In this document: piece by piece, positions 12,501-27,002 of the stretch
How positions within the stretch are numbered: the first letter of the stretch is position 1
Layout: every line of letters starts with the position of its first letter
Assembly (NCBI GenBank): GCA_017163975.1
Contig: JAFFSR010000218.1
Location: 62,001 to 126,000 of the forward strand
Reading direction: 5' to 3'
Length of the DNA stretch: 64,000 nt
From: Anastatus disparis
Taxonomy: Eukaryota > Arthropoda > Insecta > Hymenoptera > Eupelmidae
Program-made: the position numbers and the translations under genes
The notes under the pieces: model-generated
The model's input: only the letters and a program-made list of their open reading frames with translations
What the model was told of the DNA's origin: nothing
The model's database searches: none

Positions 12501-14498
12501 TTTAATTATATTTATAGGTTAGAAAATTGATAAAATCATATAAATATTAGTAATATTATCATGAATGCATAAAATTAATATAGATTCTTATTTAATTATG
12601 ATGATACTAAAATTATATAGTTTCAAATATTCATTTAAAATTTTAAGCTAATCAGACTTTTTTGGAAAAGTTATTTTTGTATTGTTTATGAGCTTAATAA
12701 AATAACCAAGAAATACACACCATGAAAAAAGGTATATTTATTAAAAATTTACCTCGATAATTATAAATTTCATACACGATAAATCAATATTAACATAACA
12801 AGAACGTTTTTATTTTCAATAAATTTTGAATATTACCAAACAATACGAATATTTAAAATCTTCCATTTTAATTAGGAGTCATCCGTTATGTATGGATTTC
12901 AAGGAGAGGGTTAAAAAATTCTACATTAAATTTTTAATGTTTTTATTTTATTTTATAATTGAAATATATAAATTATTACTTAATACTTTAAAATTATAAA
13001 ATAAAATATTTATTTTTAGAATAGCATAAATTATTTAGAAAAAAATTTTATGGTTATATAGTTTTTATTTAATTTATGATTGAAAGAAAAATAATATTTT
13101 ACACGGCTTTTGAGCTTTAAGATAAAAATGTTTATTCAAAATGGAGGTCAGTAAAATGAGATAACGTTTCATTGTTTATGCTTTGATGAGCACGTGCACT
13201 TTGAAGATGATCTTAAAGGCCACAACACATGTAACTATCCTATATTCCGTCATTAAGTCATTAGCGTCATTAATGCTATTCAGGCTTATTTTTTTCTTTC
13301 TTTTTTTTTCCATTTTGTTGGCGTTTAAATTAATCGTTTTAATTCGTTACAGGCAAAACTATCTTGGCGACATTGATGAAAAAAAAGGAAAAGAATCGTG
13401 CGGTTAAATAAAAGTTACTTAACAACTTGGAAACGATATGTTCCGAGTACAAAAAATTATAGACGATAAAAAAAATTGATCTTAGGTTTATTAAAACCGC
13501 AATTATGCTTGTTAATGCTAGATTAAGATAGTGACATGTAATTTTTTTTTCAATTTTATGACATTGTTTTTGTACTAATGGATTAATTCGTTGATACTTT
13601 AAGATGTATTATCGAATATTTTCTTAGGCATCTTGTATGTTTAGAAGTTCTATTTTCCAAAAATATTTTTAATCATTAAAAATAAGTTTAACTTTAAGGT
13701 ATCAAGTTTTTAAGTATTCATTTTCACTTTTCACTTTCTATTTAAATTGAATAAAATGAAAATGTATTTTTAAAATTTCTATCACTGGATGTTGTAAAAC
13801 CTGTTGAAATTATAATATTAGGAGAAAATTAGAATGAAACGGAAACTATAAATTTTTTAAATTATAAATATTAAAAACTTGAACATTTTTAAGAATAAGT
13901 AAAGTAGATTTTTTGTACAAAGTTGGAAATATAAGGTATTTTAAAAAAGCTAGATTTTTTTAAGATAATATAATTTTATTCAGTTTATTTAATATCATAC
14001 ACTTCATACTTTTATAAAGGTTTATTTTTTATTATTTAGTTATTAATCTTGTTAAAACCATTATACAAATTAAATTTTGCATTAAAATACAGAGTTATAG
14101 ATTATCAAGCAACTATATACCTAAAAAATTAAAAACATACCGCAATAAACTACCTAAGCAAAAATAATAAAGAAAAAAAACAAATTAAAAAACATCAAAA
14201 AAATTTAATCTTCTCGTAGCATACATATTTCCCCATTCCATTCATCTCTCAGTTTTTCCCGAAAATAATTTATGCATGGAAAAAGGTCGCGCATTAAAAC
14301 GAAGGAAACAAAGGTACTTTTCGCACGAGTGGAGAACTAACAGGAGTAGTAGCAAGTAGCAAAAAAAAAAATAAAAAAAAGAAAAGAAAAGAAAAAAACG
14401 AAGTAAATAAAAAAAGAAAGAAAATAAAAAAGATAAAAAAAATCGAGAAATGCGTTCACGTATATATACGAGAAGTCTACACTCGTTTTATATTTTAC
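9526..14498. other. AT-rich non-coding stretch
   Basis: I see no supported gene. There is a modest GC island at 10730-10830 and another at 11990-12380 with CpG-containing motifs and no good frame. At 11583 a 12-codon hydrophobic ATG frame ends at GTAAGC, resembling a signal-peptide exon, but no partner exon was found. The rest is A/T-rich sequence with short homopolymers. Confidence 0.45.
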
Positions 14499-14630
14499 CA
14501 CGCGGATGAGTCTAGAGTTTTGTGGTATAAGGGCGAAACGATGCGATGCGAAATTAGATTTCTCGAATTCCGCGTCTATTCTCGCACGATCGACGACAAG
14601 AGAAGTAGTTGCGAAGTCTTTTTCTTCCAT
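14499..14630 (-). CDS. weak candidate first exon, unknown protein
   Basis: Within a GC-richer island, a minus-strand ATG at 14630 opens a 44-codon segment with a charged start (MEEKDF...) and balanced composition. About 60 percent of its codons begin with a purine. It runs to a possible donor GTG|GTAAAA in phase 0. The antisense strand is also open for over 80 codons here and ends at a good-looking GTAAGA donor (14704), so the strand is not secure. Downstream of the possible donor the minus frame turns into low-complexity Phe/Tyr, which argues that coding stops there. The function is unknown. Confidence 0.25.
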
Positions 14631-14921
14631 CGCATGCGTTCTTCGTTTCTTTACAACGACGACGCTCGTATATTGTGTTTTCGATATTTTTTCGAGATAA
14701 AAAAGTAAGATATTGGTTGATATAGAGAAAAATTTTATATTTTGTTTTGTACTGTCTTTACAGTTTGAAAATAACATTTTTGTTTCTATTATTATTGTTA
14801 TCAATATCATTTTCATCTTATATAGTAATATTATTTGGAAAATAGGAAAGAATTTTAAAATTGGATATAAATGGTTCTGTTTATAGATGAAAAAAATAAA
14901 TAGATTTTAAATTATATTCTA

Positions 14922-15127
14922 AGGTGACTTCGGAGATTAGGTTAGGTTTCATTTTCTAGTTTACAAATTACGCTTTAATTAATGAAATTTTTTAGATATT
15001 TTAATTTTCCATTATTTTTTGACATTCCAGAGTGGTGAAAATTTTCAAAAATTCCAAAAATGTTATAAATTTAAAGCGTAATTTTAAAACTCCGAAATGA
15101 AATTCAACCCGGCCTTCAAAGTCGCCT
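14922..15127. mobile_element. MITE, Tc1/mariner-like (family 1, copy A)
   Basis: Inverted termini begin AGGTGACTTCGGAG on the left and read AGGCGACTTTGAAG as the reverse complement of the right end. Imperfect pairing extends for about 60 bases on each side, including ATTACGCTTTAA. Flanking TA dinucleotides (14920-14921 and 15128-15129) suggest TA target duplication, typical of Tc1/mariner. It is 206 bp with no coding capacity. A second copy lies at 26831-27000. Confidence 0.82.
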
Positions 15128-18100
15128 TAAAAAATTTATAATTTTTAATAAAGGATTAAAAATAATAATTCTTGAAATTCAACCTTGTTTAAATTTACGT
15201 TTTTAATGAATATAAATAATAATTTAACGTTAAATTCTTTTTGAATAATAAGTATTTTACATGGAGATAGAAAATAATATGTGTACCAAAGATATTTTAA
15301 ATAGATTATATAGTGGAAAACGGACGAAAAATAGTAAATTATTAATATTATGAACATAATTGTTCTAAGAATTTGACATAAAACTTAATGATTTCAGGCT
15401 CTAATATAAAATTTCAACTCAATAATTCCATAAATCATCCTAAATTGTAAGTTATGTCCAAGAATTTTTTTCCCTACACAATTCACAATATCATCAAACA
15501 TATATATTCCTTCACTTTTTTATTTCTTTCTTGGAATAAGATACAATCATAAAATCAAACGTAACATAACAACAGTGTACACACGACGATCTTGTTAAAC
15601 TATAGAAATCAAGCACGCGATGTTTAAAATACTTTTCTTTTCTATTATTTTTTTTCTTCTCTTCCGCGATCTTTTGTAATCGCGTGCACTTCGCATTATA
15701 CGTTATAAATTTTACTATGCGAGCAATGAAGCGCGTATGTGTTTTTTTTTCTCTTTTCTTCCGTCGCGCGAAGGACGCGTTGCGTTTTCTCTTTTTTTTT
15801 TCTTTTCTATTGTACCATACACGAATGCATTTGCGCTTTTGTATATGAATGCGTAACTATGCGAAAATGAGCATGGAAATTTATGCATTGCATTTAATAC
15901 GAGTGAAGGTTTATTTTACTTTTATTCTGGAATAATTGATTTATTCTACTTTTCTAAATAGTTTAAACCCGTTAGGGAAGTAATAGATAAAAACTTGTGC
16001 TAAAATTTTATTTTCATTTAAGTAAGTTAGAAATTTTATTAAAATTTTGTAAAATTTTATTTTATTATATTTGAAATTATTTTTTTTCATCGACAGCATG
16101 TTTCTAGTTTGATTAATAATCTTTGAACTGGTTTAATTTCCAAAAAAGAGAAAATTTTGTAATATGATTGAAATTTCCTTAACGCAACTTGTTTGATTTA
16201 CATTTTATTTAAATTTTATTAATGTTCATATCAAAGTTTTCCAATATTGTAAACGTAATAAAATCAAATGAAGTTTTTTTCTATCAAACAGTAAAAATAG
16301 ATTTAAAACAATGAATCTATTATTCGTTCTAAAAAAACTTGATGCGAACACGATTGTTTTTTTCCGATGATGAAAAAGAGTTTCTCCTAAAGAATCAATC
16401 GCCTTTGAACAGGTCAATTTCTTTGAAATGACCACTCGAACAAAAAAAGCTTCATTAATATTCATGAAATATCTCGTAAAACCCGAACTGAACGAGAGAA
16501 AAAAAAGATTCAGAGCGTTCGTTCGATTTCTCTTTGCTACACTTATCTCACGGCTGTAAATTTTACTATGCGAACGAGAAAAAAAGATAATAAAAGAAAA
16601 AAGGGAAATTACAATTTTAATTACGAAAAATTGGCAAGTGCGTTTATATATGAAAAAATGGGTTATTTATAGGATAAAAAGTTTCATTAGACTCGTCTAG
16701 AGAAATAAATAATTTTTGAAGATAAAATATTGCACTTTGAAGGTTAGAATTTTAAATTTTGAAAATAAATTACAAGTACCCTAAAAAGAATGAAATATAT
16801 GAGAACGTCATAAATAAAACAGTATTTCAATTAAAAATTAGCTTGAATCAGGTTGGCTAAATTATTAATTGTAAATTAAAAAATGGTCAACTACTATTTT
16901 TAAACTAACCTCAAAAAACTAATCTAAAAAAAATCAATTTCTGTATAAAATTAATTATTGTTTCAAAAACTTCATTACTCTAAAAATCATGAATAAATGA
17001 TAAGCTAATCACAATAAATAAGTAAATAAAAAGAGAGTAAAGAATCTGATTAATCCTTTAAACCTTAACCCAATCATTCTTTTTACGAGCAACATACAAA
17101 GTTTATCCCTTTTTAGCCATTAGACACATATGTGCTTAAAAAGAAGAGAGAGAGATAGTAGAAGGGATAAAGAATATATATATAAAAGTCGATCGTAAAA
17201 AGTCTTTGACGTTCAATTTTTTATGATTTCGCTCATTCCTTTTGCTCGTCTTGTACTCGACGAGTGTTAGTATTATATGTATGTATGTATATATGACACT
17301 TTAAGCGAATGAAACCATAGCGTTGTATTTCATTTCTTAACAGCCTATGCTTGGCTTCTTTTGATAAAACCAGAACAAAGTCCAAATGGAATTCCATTCC
17401 GTAAATTTAAGAATTTGATTTAACGACTGGGAAAACGTTTTTTACTTTTTTACCATATTTACATAAAGTTGGAATAAAAGGCGTAAATGAAAAAGTGTAT
17501 TTTCAAGTTCAGCCGGATGTTGTTTTGTACCCTTTGAAAGTAATTTTACCGATGGTGCATTGAACATTTTTTCGTAATACATTGTTATTAAAGTTATTTT
17601 TTTGTGGAAATTTAAACTTTTCTAGACAAAGTCGATGAGGTTGGAAGTAGATTTTATTTTCAACTTACTATAGAACGTTAATCTTTTCCAGTTGAGATAA
17701 GATAATTTATCAAGTTTAATATTTTGAATAAAAATTTCATGCGAAGTAAGTTAGATAAAAAAAGTTTATTACTTATTGTTATGTATTGATAAAAAGTTAT
17801 CGCTTCTGAAACTTTTAAAAATGATTGTAATTATTTATATATATCATTTACAGTCACAACATTTATGTTTACTTTTAATTTATTTGAAATAAGATAATGA
17901 TGTCCCTGAACCAAAAATAGAATTTTTATTTTAAATATTAAAATTCTTTTTTTACAAACTTAAATCTTCATTACCATATCGATAGTTGGCTAATAGAAAA
18001 TATTAAGGTAATACGTTGTCTAAGATGTTGTCTTGATAAGGAATAATAATCTATAAAAATTTTTTTATTTTCTAATTTCAATAATTATCATTTTAGTGGC

Positions 18101-19044
18101 GTCATAAAATAAACCAAAACTTTAAAAAAAATATTGAAATAACGACTACTGTGATATTCACAGAATACGAACACTAATGTGTACACAAAACTTTATCTTA
18201 AATAATACATTAGTTAGAAAGAATTTTCAATTTATATCAGAATTATACTTAACTGCATTTTAAAAACGAGCCAAACAAAAAAAGTAAATAAATCAAATAA
18301 ATTCACAGAAATTAATATCAATATAAAGCAAACAATAGAAACATTTCACTTGAAAATTAGCTCTTAAAAAAGTCAGCCCTTCAAAAGGAAATGAAATCTC
18401 GAGCATTTAAGTTCCAACAGCATCCGCCTTGTACTTCTCTGCACAGATTACATACTTTAAGTACCTAAGCATTGCACGCATTAATTTATTAAAACGCGAT
18501 AGCATCAACAAAATATATGGCACGAGAAAAGCAAGGGGAGGGGGATAAAAAATTGAGACTTGACCGGAAGTTCGTAGTAGAGGAAAAAAATCGAGAAAGA
18601 ATAAAAAAGAATCTCTGGAACGCAATGACTTCCGCCAGCTGTTAAACATAAGAAACCTTTTTGCGATGAGATTTCTTTTTTTGCCATGATCTGATGAAAC
18701 TGATAGAAAGATTCTATTTTTTTATACAAAAAAAATTGTATTTATAAATACACTAACTACTAATGGCGGGATATAAGTCACAGCTTGTCTGAGTCATGGA
18801 TTTCTAGAGTTTAAATATATGTAAAGATATTTTCTGGAGTTTTCTTGTTTAAATGCTCGTGTACTTTTATTTACTGCATGTCACATCGTGCATATGAGCT
18901 TTGATTATGCGTCACGCGGCCAACGTTTACGAAGAAAATAATGATAAATCCATTTTTATGACGTTGATTACTGAAGAAAATTCATGTGATATTATAGTTT
19001 TTGTCTAATATGGTGGTATTACGCATGTTCAAACAATGCCAGTC

Positions 19045-19275
19045 TTAACTTTTAGTAATAATTGATTATGATTGATTTAAATTAAAAAAAAATTTTTAAT
19101 CCCAACATAATTTTCATATTACAAAGAATATATTTTTATTGTATTATTTTTATAATATAACTTTAGAAAAAATAAAAAGTGATACATTTTAAAATTGATT
19201 TTTATTTTTTTTAAACAATTTTTATTATAAATTTTAGCTTGAAATGCTTATAAAAAAACTGTAGTATGTATCAAA
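19045..19275 (+). repeat. unclassified dispersed repeat, copy 1
   Basis: The stretch shares its beginning (AATTGATTATRATTGATTTAA) and end (ATTATAAATTTTAGCTT then ATGCTTATAAAAAAA) in the same order and spacing with 63563-63780. The middle is A/T-rich and diverged. No open frame or terminal repeat was seen. Confidence 0.55.
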
Positions 19276-21907
19276 GTAAAATTTTTTTATTGATTTTTAA
19301 AAGTTTTTATTTTACGTCAAACTTACGTATTCATGTAAAGCATCATATTAGTATTTTTGAAAACACGCCAGCAATTTAATTTATATGAAAAATTTTTAAG
19401 ATTCTTTCGTACTTCAAAAACATTTTTACCATCGCGAGCATTTTTCGAATAAATTAAGTTACATTTTTATTTGATATAATTTAAACAATTTTATACAATT
19501 ATTTATGAAATGTAACTTTGTGGCAGTTACGAAAAATTAGATACGAAAATATTTAATATAAATTTTAAAAAACTACTGACTCATTTGTCATAACTTAATA
19601 TCATTCATTTTAAAGCAAATACCTTTCATTTTGGACGTGAATTATTATTCATCTATTTTCATTTTAATCAAAATTTGATCGACGTTTAATATATTCTTTA
19701 AAAACACTTTACCTTTAAATCTTGATTATTTATCTATAATTTTACATTCACCATTTTTTTCTTTAGAAAATTATATGACCCAATTTAATATAAAAATAAA
19801 AAAAAACGGTTATTTGAATAATGCATGGACAGTGGCCAGTTGAATGTCTTAATTATACGACACGTGCGTTTAGTTACGTAACCTGAATTTCGATTTTAAG
19901 AAACGGATTTAAAATACATACTATATTTAATTTTCGATTGTTTTTCTGTATAATTTTTTAAAAGAAATATTTTATTATAAAATACGTTTAGCAAACAATG
20001 GATGATTTAATTTTAAATAAAATTCAATAACAAAACAAAAATATTTTTAAGAATTGTCAACGGATATAAATCATTTAAGAAGTGGTAGAAAATGGTACTG
20101 CCGCGTCAGAAAATTTATGGGATTCCTAATAGTTTGAAATTTTATTGTACGTTGAGACCGAGATAAAAAATAAAAATAAAACTGTTTACTGAAATCAGTT
20201 TTTTCAATGCAAATGATAAATGTAAAAAGTGAAGTTGAAAATCGTTCATTCGAATTAATAATTAATTATTTTGAGATGTATTCTCTTATATTAAAATAAT
20301 TTCATTTCTTTTACAAAAACGTTCTTATGAGTCATCGAAATCGATCCAATTGCATATACCTGATTAAATCATCATTTTCCATAAAACTAAATTTTCAAGA
20401 TAATTTCATCTCAAACCTAATTTAATTTACCATCAAAACTAAAAGCTCACATATATTTTTCTAAAAAGTAAGAAAAAGAAAAGGTAGACAACGTTAAAAC
20501 CCCGTTACTTCCTACAATAAAATAAATCGCTGCACTTGTTCTCCCAGCCAATATCTGTAAAAGAAGACGTCGATCTATACATCGCAAAAAGCACTCGTAA
20601 GGTTTGCTTTGATACTCGGGCGTCGAATTCGCAATTCAGTTAATTAAATTGGATTAAAACCGTCAACGTTACATACATTTCGATGGCTTTTACTTTTGCG
20701 AATAAATGTAAAAAAAAAAAGGAAAGGAAGAACGAAGCCATCCTCTTGTTTCTGGCTCTAATATATAACAGCTTTATATAGTTAGAGGAAAATATGACGT
20801 CATGCTCTTGTGGAATAGAGAGAAACCGATAAACAAGACGTTTGTCTTTTGCTTGTTTTTTCTTTTCCTCTCTATACTTTTTTTTCCTTTTTTTTTCTTT
20901 AATCTTTGAGCCTCTCTCTCTATAACTCGAAGGTCTTGGGTTATACAATAACCGAGTCTACGGAAGTTGGCTTTTTAGAAAGTATATGAAGGGTAAATAA
21001 ACTTCGTGGGAGTTTGATATATCTTTAAGAAATATATTTTTTTCTGTTTTTTCTTTTCTTCTTTTTTTTTTTAAATATTCAACGAAGGGTGAATGAAGGT
21101 TATACAAAAAACAAAACGGTTACTTTCTTTCTCTAGTTTTTCTTTTTCAATATTAACAGTATGTTTGTTTTTTCGTCAATTTAATGTGAATGAACTTTTA
21201 GTTTCGGCTTTTTTATTCGAGCCAACGGACATTCGTTACATCGGAGCTTAAGATCAAACATTCACTTGTTATTTATATACGAGCAAGTGTAAGTGCGCGC
21301 GTGTTCTTGTGCTCAAGGTCAGCCTGAGTTCAAGCAGAAAGTCCAGGATTTTATGGTTACATTAATCTTACAATGTCGTTCGTACCTTTAATTTATTTAA
21401 ATTTATTGACGCGCTGTTTATAAGTAAAGTAATCATTATAATTAGCGCGCACGATATTATTTATTATCTTTTTAATAATACACGAGAAAAAGTTTTTCTG
21501 AAAGTGAAAGTTCTTTGTTTTTCAGTTGCATAATTTGCATATCAAGCTGATTGTTCGATAAATTAATAAAATATTAATGCTACTCGCTAACATCCCAATT
21601 AACACTGAGAAATAAATGTGTAAGCATCTTATTTGCATTATTAATTGAATATGAACATTTAAGTTGAGTTCAATAAACTTTATTTACAAGAGTAGATAAG
21701 AATGATTTTTTTTTATTTTTTTGAATATTTAGTCGTTTAATTTAGACGTTTTTAATGAGCTTTGATATATTCTACAAATGCGTTTTTTTTATTACCATGT
21801 TCGTTTGTCTAATTAACGTTTTATGTTATCTGTATATGTACTTGCATAAGGAAAAATTTAATTATCTTTTTTTAAGCTGATATAAGACTTTGAACTAAGA
21901 ATCGAAA

Positions 21908-21950
21908 ATTTGGAAAACTGTAATATCGGTATTTAACATTTCCTTAAGTA
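21908..21950 (+). repeat. short dispersed repeat, copy 1
   Basis: A block of about 42 bases starting TTTGGAAAACTGTAAT and ending CATTTCCTTAA recurs at 48638-48680 with a few substitutions. It is probably a fragment of an unidentified repeat family. Confidence 0.5.
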
Positions 21951-24900
21951 TTATATTATTTAATTTTTTAAGTGTTTTGATATTACTAAAATATTCATGA
22001 AAATTTATTTTTAATTTTCGCGGCAAATCTTATGTCAGTTATTAGTCAATAATATTGATAGAAACAATGAATCAAAATTTTTTTGAGGTTTTACATAAAA
22101 TCAAATCAAATTAAACTTGATTTACTCATCCAAATGTTAATTTATTTTCAAATTTTATTTTAAAATACTATTATATTAGTATAGTATCTTTGAATTTATC
22201 ACTTGCATTATCAACGAAAAATTTTTAATCTTAATTCCTTTTTAATGAAGCCTGAATTTAACAAAATTATAAAAAATCTTATCCGCTTTACTTATTACTT
22301 TGTAGTTATCTTTAAGATAACCATAAAGTATTATTTCAACGGCACTGTGAATATAACACCATAAAAATACTTTAGTAAAACTCAAACCATATTTGGTATT
22401 CCACTTGAATTAATAACTACAAAGTAGTTTCGCATTTTTTCTTTTTAACATAAAAAAAAATCAGCCTCGCATAAATCCCAATTGTTATATACCAATCTTT
22501 CGAAATTAAAGCTTAAAAAATCGATGTTTCTCAACGCTAAGCGTTTAACAACTATAAAATTTTAAAAAATTTGCCATTATGCGTTTTATAAGTCTATCCC
22601 GAAAACGAACGCTATAAATTTTTGACTTCAACGGCATACATTTTTTATGTAACGCGTGTGTATAGCCTCTCTTTCTTCTTTCTTTTCTCCTTTACATTAT
22701 GCTTTTTTTTTCTTCTTTTCCTCTTTGCTTGACTGCTTTACTGCTGCTGATGTTGTGCGGGTGGGTATAATATACGCGCGTGCACAGACTTGTCGAAGCC
22801 GATTTTTTACGCATTCAACTCGTCGTCGTTCCTTCGCTCCTTTATTTTTCTTCTTCTTTTTCCTTATACACTTTTTTTTTCCTTCTCTTTTCTTCTTTTA
22901 TGCACGATGTACACACATGTGGCGTCGAACGAATGTTCAAGTTGCAGATTTCGGTTTCTTTTCTCTTTTCTCCTTTTTTTTTTGTTTGCTGGAATATGGG
23001 CACTTTCAACGAACTCTGTGCCTCCAATGTCTGTTAATAAAGTTACGGTTATACAAATTTCTTTTTTCTTCGCGTATAAGAGGTTGTGAGGTTTGTGTTC
23101 TTTTTAGATACATGAATAATTTTTAATTAATGGGGCATGTGTGTTTATTATCAAATTTTTCCCCGATGTCTTTTTATTGTTTTTTCGCTCCGATAAAGTA
23201 TTTTATTCGAGCGCTGAAATTTTTTAGCTTTTTGCAAATATTTTTCACGTACTTAACGCAGCCGATTTGACTTTTATGGATTTTATTTTTTTACTTTTTT
23301 GCAAAGATGAGAATATTTCGTTATCAAGAGGCACGGTCGCGCCTCGACAGTTATTATACGCTTGAATAATTTTATTTTATATTTATTTTAATGCCGAGTA
23401 CAGAATTATTCTTCAAGAAAACGAGAATGATAAATTTATTTGAATTTTATAGTTTTTTTTTTTTTTTCAATAAATGGTGTTTGGTTTTTGAAAAATAAGT
23501 AATGTACGTAAATATTTATAATAAAATTTGTTATTTACTGGATTGCAAAGCTAATTATTCACTTTGAAAAGTAATAATAAAGGTTACTAAATTTTATGAC
23601 AATAAACGAAAGAAACAGTTTTGAAACTCGTTTTCAATGGTAATAAAATAATTTATTGGTTATTTAACTCCGTTTTAATGAAAATTTTAAACCGAAATAT
23701 TCGGACCCGTGAACGGAATTGCGATTTCTTCAAAAAAACATTTCTTTATTTACTTTTTTTTATCACAAATGTGATATTAAATAAGCAGTTAAACTAATCT
23801 TATCCGAAAAATTTTCACGAACTACATTATAATCGCTGCATTAAAAATTTCCATTGAATGTTGAAATACAAGTGTGTTTTTATCAGGGCATTAATTTAAA
23901 ATTTAATTAAATTTAAAATATTCGAAATATTACTCTTGCAATTATTTTAATTACAATTGAAAAAAATTTTCTATATTTAACATTTCTGAGTTGAGTATTT
24001 TTTTAAACATACATATTTTATTTTTAATTTTCGTAATGGAGCTTTGTAATATTTGTAAGTAGTACAGCATACTTTTTAGCTGTCTTGTCGGAGCAAACGC
24101 GACGAAAATCATATTTTCCAAATTCGTTACGCATATGCTCATGAATTTAATCAAGTAATTCAATACATGGAAATTTGAATTATCAAATTCGTTGTGTATA
24201 CGTATAAGTATTATTAATCATATAATGACCTATTCGTAACAATAAATTTCAAGAAGACAATCGATAAATAAAAATTATTTTCAAATGAATATAATCTGCA
24301 ATTTTATTATCAAAAATAAAATTGAGCTCTGTAATAATCTTGTGATATAACAAAATTTTTAAATGCGCTTACAGAAAATAACTTGAAGTTTTGACTACTT
24401 GCCTATGTACAATTATCATTGACTGTAATAATTATAAAATTTTAAAATGATCCTTGCATTTTTAAAACTTAAAATTGGTCTAGTTCTCACACAGCAATTA
24501 ATGGCAATTAAGCTTTAAACATTCGTTCGAAAATCAAATTACAGCGTTACGTAATTCAAGCCGATTCAAAAAAAACTTGACTCTCGAAAAAACAAAAAAA
24601 TTTTATTTTTCAAACTTGACTATAATATGAAACCCGTATAAAAGTGAAAAAAAGATAAATTTTATTCGTATGAAATAGAAAAAAAGTAAAAAAAGTAAAA
24701 AAGAGAGAAAAATTATACTCTTATATGATGTGTCTCGACTCCATCATTAAAATAATCGACACTAACAACCGAGCGTAGTTTCATCGTTAGTTATTTTATA
24801 TACACCATATAGAGAAGACAAAGAACGAGAGAGGAAGATTATCTTCTGCACACTCTTCTTCTCTCAGTCTACGATTATAAAAGCAGCCAGAGAAAGAAAG

Positions 24901-25176
24901 AGAGAAAAAAAGAAACGTTAGAGAGCGAAAGAGAGAGATAAAGAAAGAGAAAGATATACGTTCGAAACGAACTGTCTGGTGCATAAAATTCTTTCTTATA
25001 TAAAGTGATGCCCGCATAAGTTTAAACGCTTGTATAGACTGCATCGGAGCTAACTATGAAGGATGGGGGGAATGTAGAGGAATGAGAGAGGTTTCGATGA
25101 AATCAAGTAGAGTGCCAATTTCATGTAAAGTGCTCTTTCTCTCTTTCATAGCATCTTTAATTCAAATACGTACACA

Positions 25177-25179
<3 letters not shown>

Positions 25180-25224
<45 letters not shown>
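25180..25224. repeat. (TA)n microsatellite
   Basis: About 22 perfect TA units. It sits at the start of a kilobase of degenerate alternating purine-pyrimidine sequence (CACACA, TACATA, GTATAC) reaching about 25900. Confidence 0.95.
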
Positions 25225-25226
<2 letters not shown>

Positions 25227-26830
25227 ACATGTAATATACTTTATAATACGCAAAAAATATCTACTCGTATTAAATTTTGATATAGGAATTCATAGATTAC
25301 GCATTTTTAAACAAACATACGTTTGCACGTGCACAAACATACACCGATTACATAAACATTCGCAAACACACACAGATACGTGAACATATTAATATAAGTG
25401 CACATGGGTACGCGCATAAATACATTCATATGAATATGACTATAGTTCACTACAAAAAATACAAAAATAAACAGTCAAATTAACTAGATATATATATACA
25501 CATATTATTGTGTATATATCCACACACCTATACACAAATTAACACATCAAACTCTTTTGATAAAGATAGGCATATGGATATTCAGCCTCAATAATAAATT
25601 TCTATACACTTAGACATATAAACAATTACGTCCATACGTCTATGTATATATCTGTCAAACTGCTCTTATACAAATTCACGTGTAAACAAAAATAAGATTA
25701 TATAAACATTCCCACATATATCTAGTACATGTACACACACACACATATCATAAGCACATAGTCGTGTGCACGCGAATACGCATCTTATTCGTTGTACAGA
25801 GAGAATAAGAAGTCTTTGCTTCTCAATTGAAACGATTTATGTTGGTTTTGTATATATACATTTATGTGTATACACACGCACATATATATACATAAAAGTA
25901 AAGAAACTCCTCTTATTCAAGAAGTTTAAATCACCTTCTCTCGTTCGATTCTGAAACTTGTGCTCTCCTTCTCTCTTTCTTTAACCCGAAAAGTTGAAGA
26001 TCCCCTTGAAAAACTTTTTCTCTCCCTTTCCTTTCTATACGTGTACGCATCTACTATATACGTATACGTACATTTGTGAACGACAAAAATATGCAAAAAA
26101 GCTTTAGTTATACGAAGTTTGAAATCATGTAAGGATGCTTTGTTCACGTCCGTTGTTGAATGATTGGATGCGAATTGGTTTCGTTGTTACCGAACTTTTT
26201 TTCTGCTGCTGTTGCTGTTGTGATATACGCAAATAGAATCGTTAAGGGAATATGAAGTTTTATTTTCGAATCGTTTGTTTTAAATTTTGACTACCTAAAA
26301 TCGGAGGAATGAAAATTTTAAAGCGTGAAACGTTTTTAATGGTAATTTCTTTTTATTGTACAGGGTGATTCATTTACCATGCAAAACGAGTAACCGAAGA
26401 TAATTTTTAAATCAGGGTAATGCAATTGAATGTATATGGAATATTAAAAATTTTTTTTCGTGATTTATCGAAGCTTTAAAAAAAATATTTTTTTACTTTT
26501 ATAATTCGACATAATAAATATTTTTTATAGTATAACACGCATGATTTATTAATTTTTTTAATCTACTGTACGCTACGGTTACAAGATACAAAGAAAGGCT
26601 TTAATTACAATTAATGAGATGTAATTTTTTTAAAGTATACTTTTTCTCTTGGCTACACGTAACTTGTTAGCAGTGAAGGTTTCGTTTGCATAACGCTTTT
26701 GAACTTTTTCATAAAACGTAATAATTTTTAGCATTTGCTCCTATTAATAAAATTTGTAACACGTTATTGTGAATATGAAATTTTTCTTACATTTGGCATA
26801 ATTTTTAATATCATAAAAGCAGAACTGTTA

Positions 26831-27000
26831 AGGTGACTTCGGAGGTTAGGTTAAATTTTCATTTCGTAGTTTATAAAATTTTTTGGATTATGCCGGTTTT
26901 GAAAATTGGTAGTAAATTAAAAGATCTGAAAAATCACGTTTATTAAAAGTGTAATCTGTAAAATAAAAAATGAATCCTAACCTAATCTCTAAAGTCGCCT
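26831..27000. mobile_element. MITE, Tc1/mariner-like (family 1, copy B)
   Basis: It starts AGGTGACTTCGGAGGTTAGG and ends in CTAAAGTCGCCT, an imperfect inverted match. Both ends are flanked by TA (26829-26830 and 27001-27002). It is 170 bp and about 36 bp shorter than copy A in the spacer. The termini of the two copies agree closely, so both derive from one family. Confidence 0.82.
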
Positions 27001-27002
27001 TA

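Larger units (their letters stand above)
15130..26830. other. AT-rich non-coding stretch with scattered GC islands
   Basis: I see no supported gene. Islands of higher GC or strand-biased composition lie at 15540-15880, 16480-16580, 18380-18660, 20470-20960, 22620-23060 (pyrimidine-rich on plus), 24720-25130 (purine-rich on plus) and 25930-26230 (GCTGCTGTTGCTG run). On the minus strand at 22780-22660 an ATG frame of 40 codons follows a purine-rich leader; this resembles the other exon-like islands but has no convincing donor. The 25140-25900 part is degenerate alternating purine-pyrimidine sequence. Confidence 0.4.

Noticed and set aside
22656..23126. 156-codon plus-strand frame
   Set aside because: It is dominated by Phe/Leu/Ser from a pyrimidine-rich tract, several other frames in the same place are equally open, and there is no domain.
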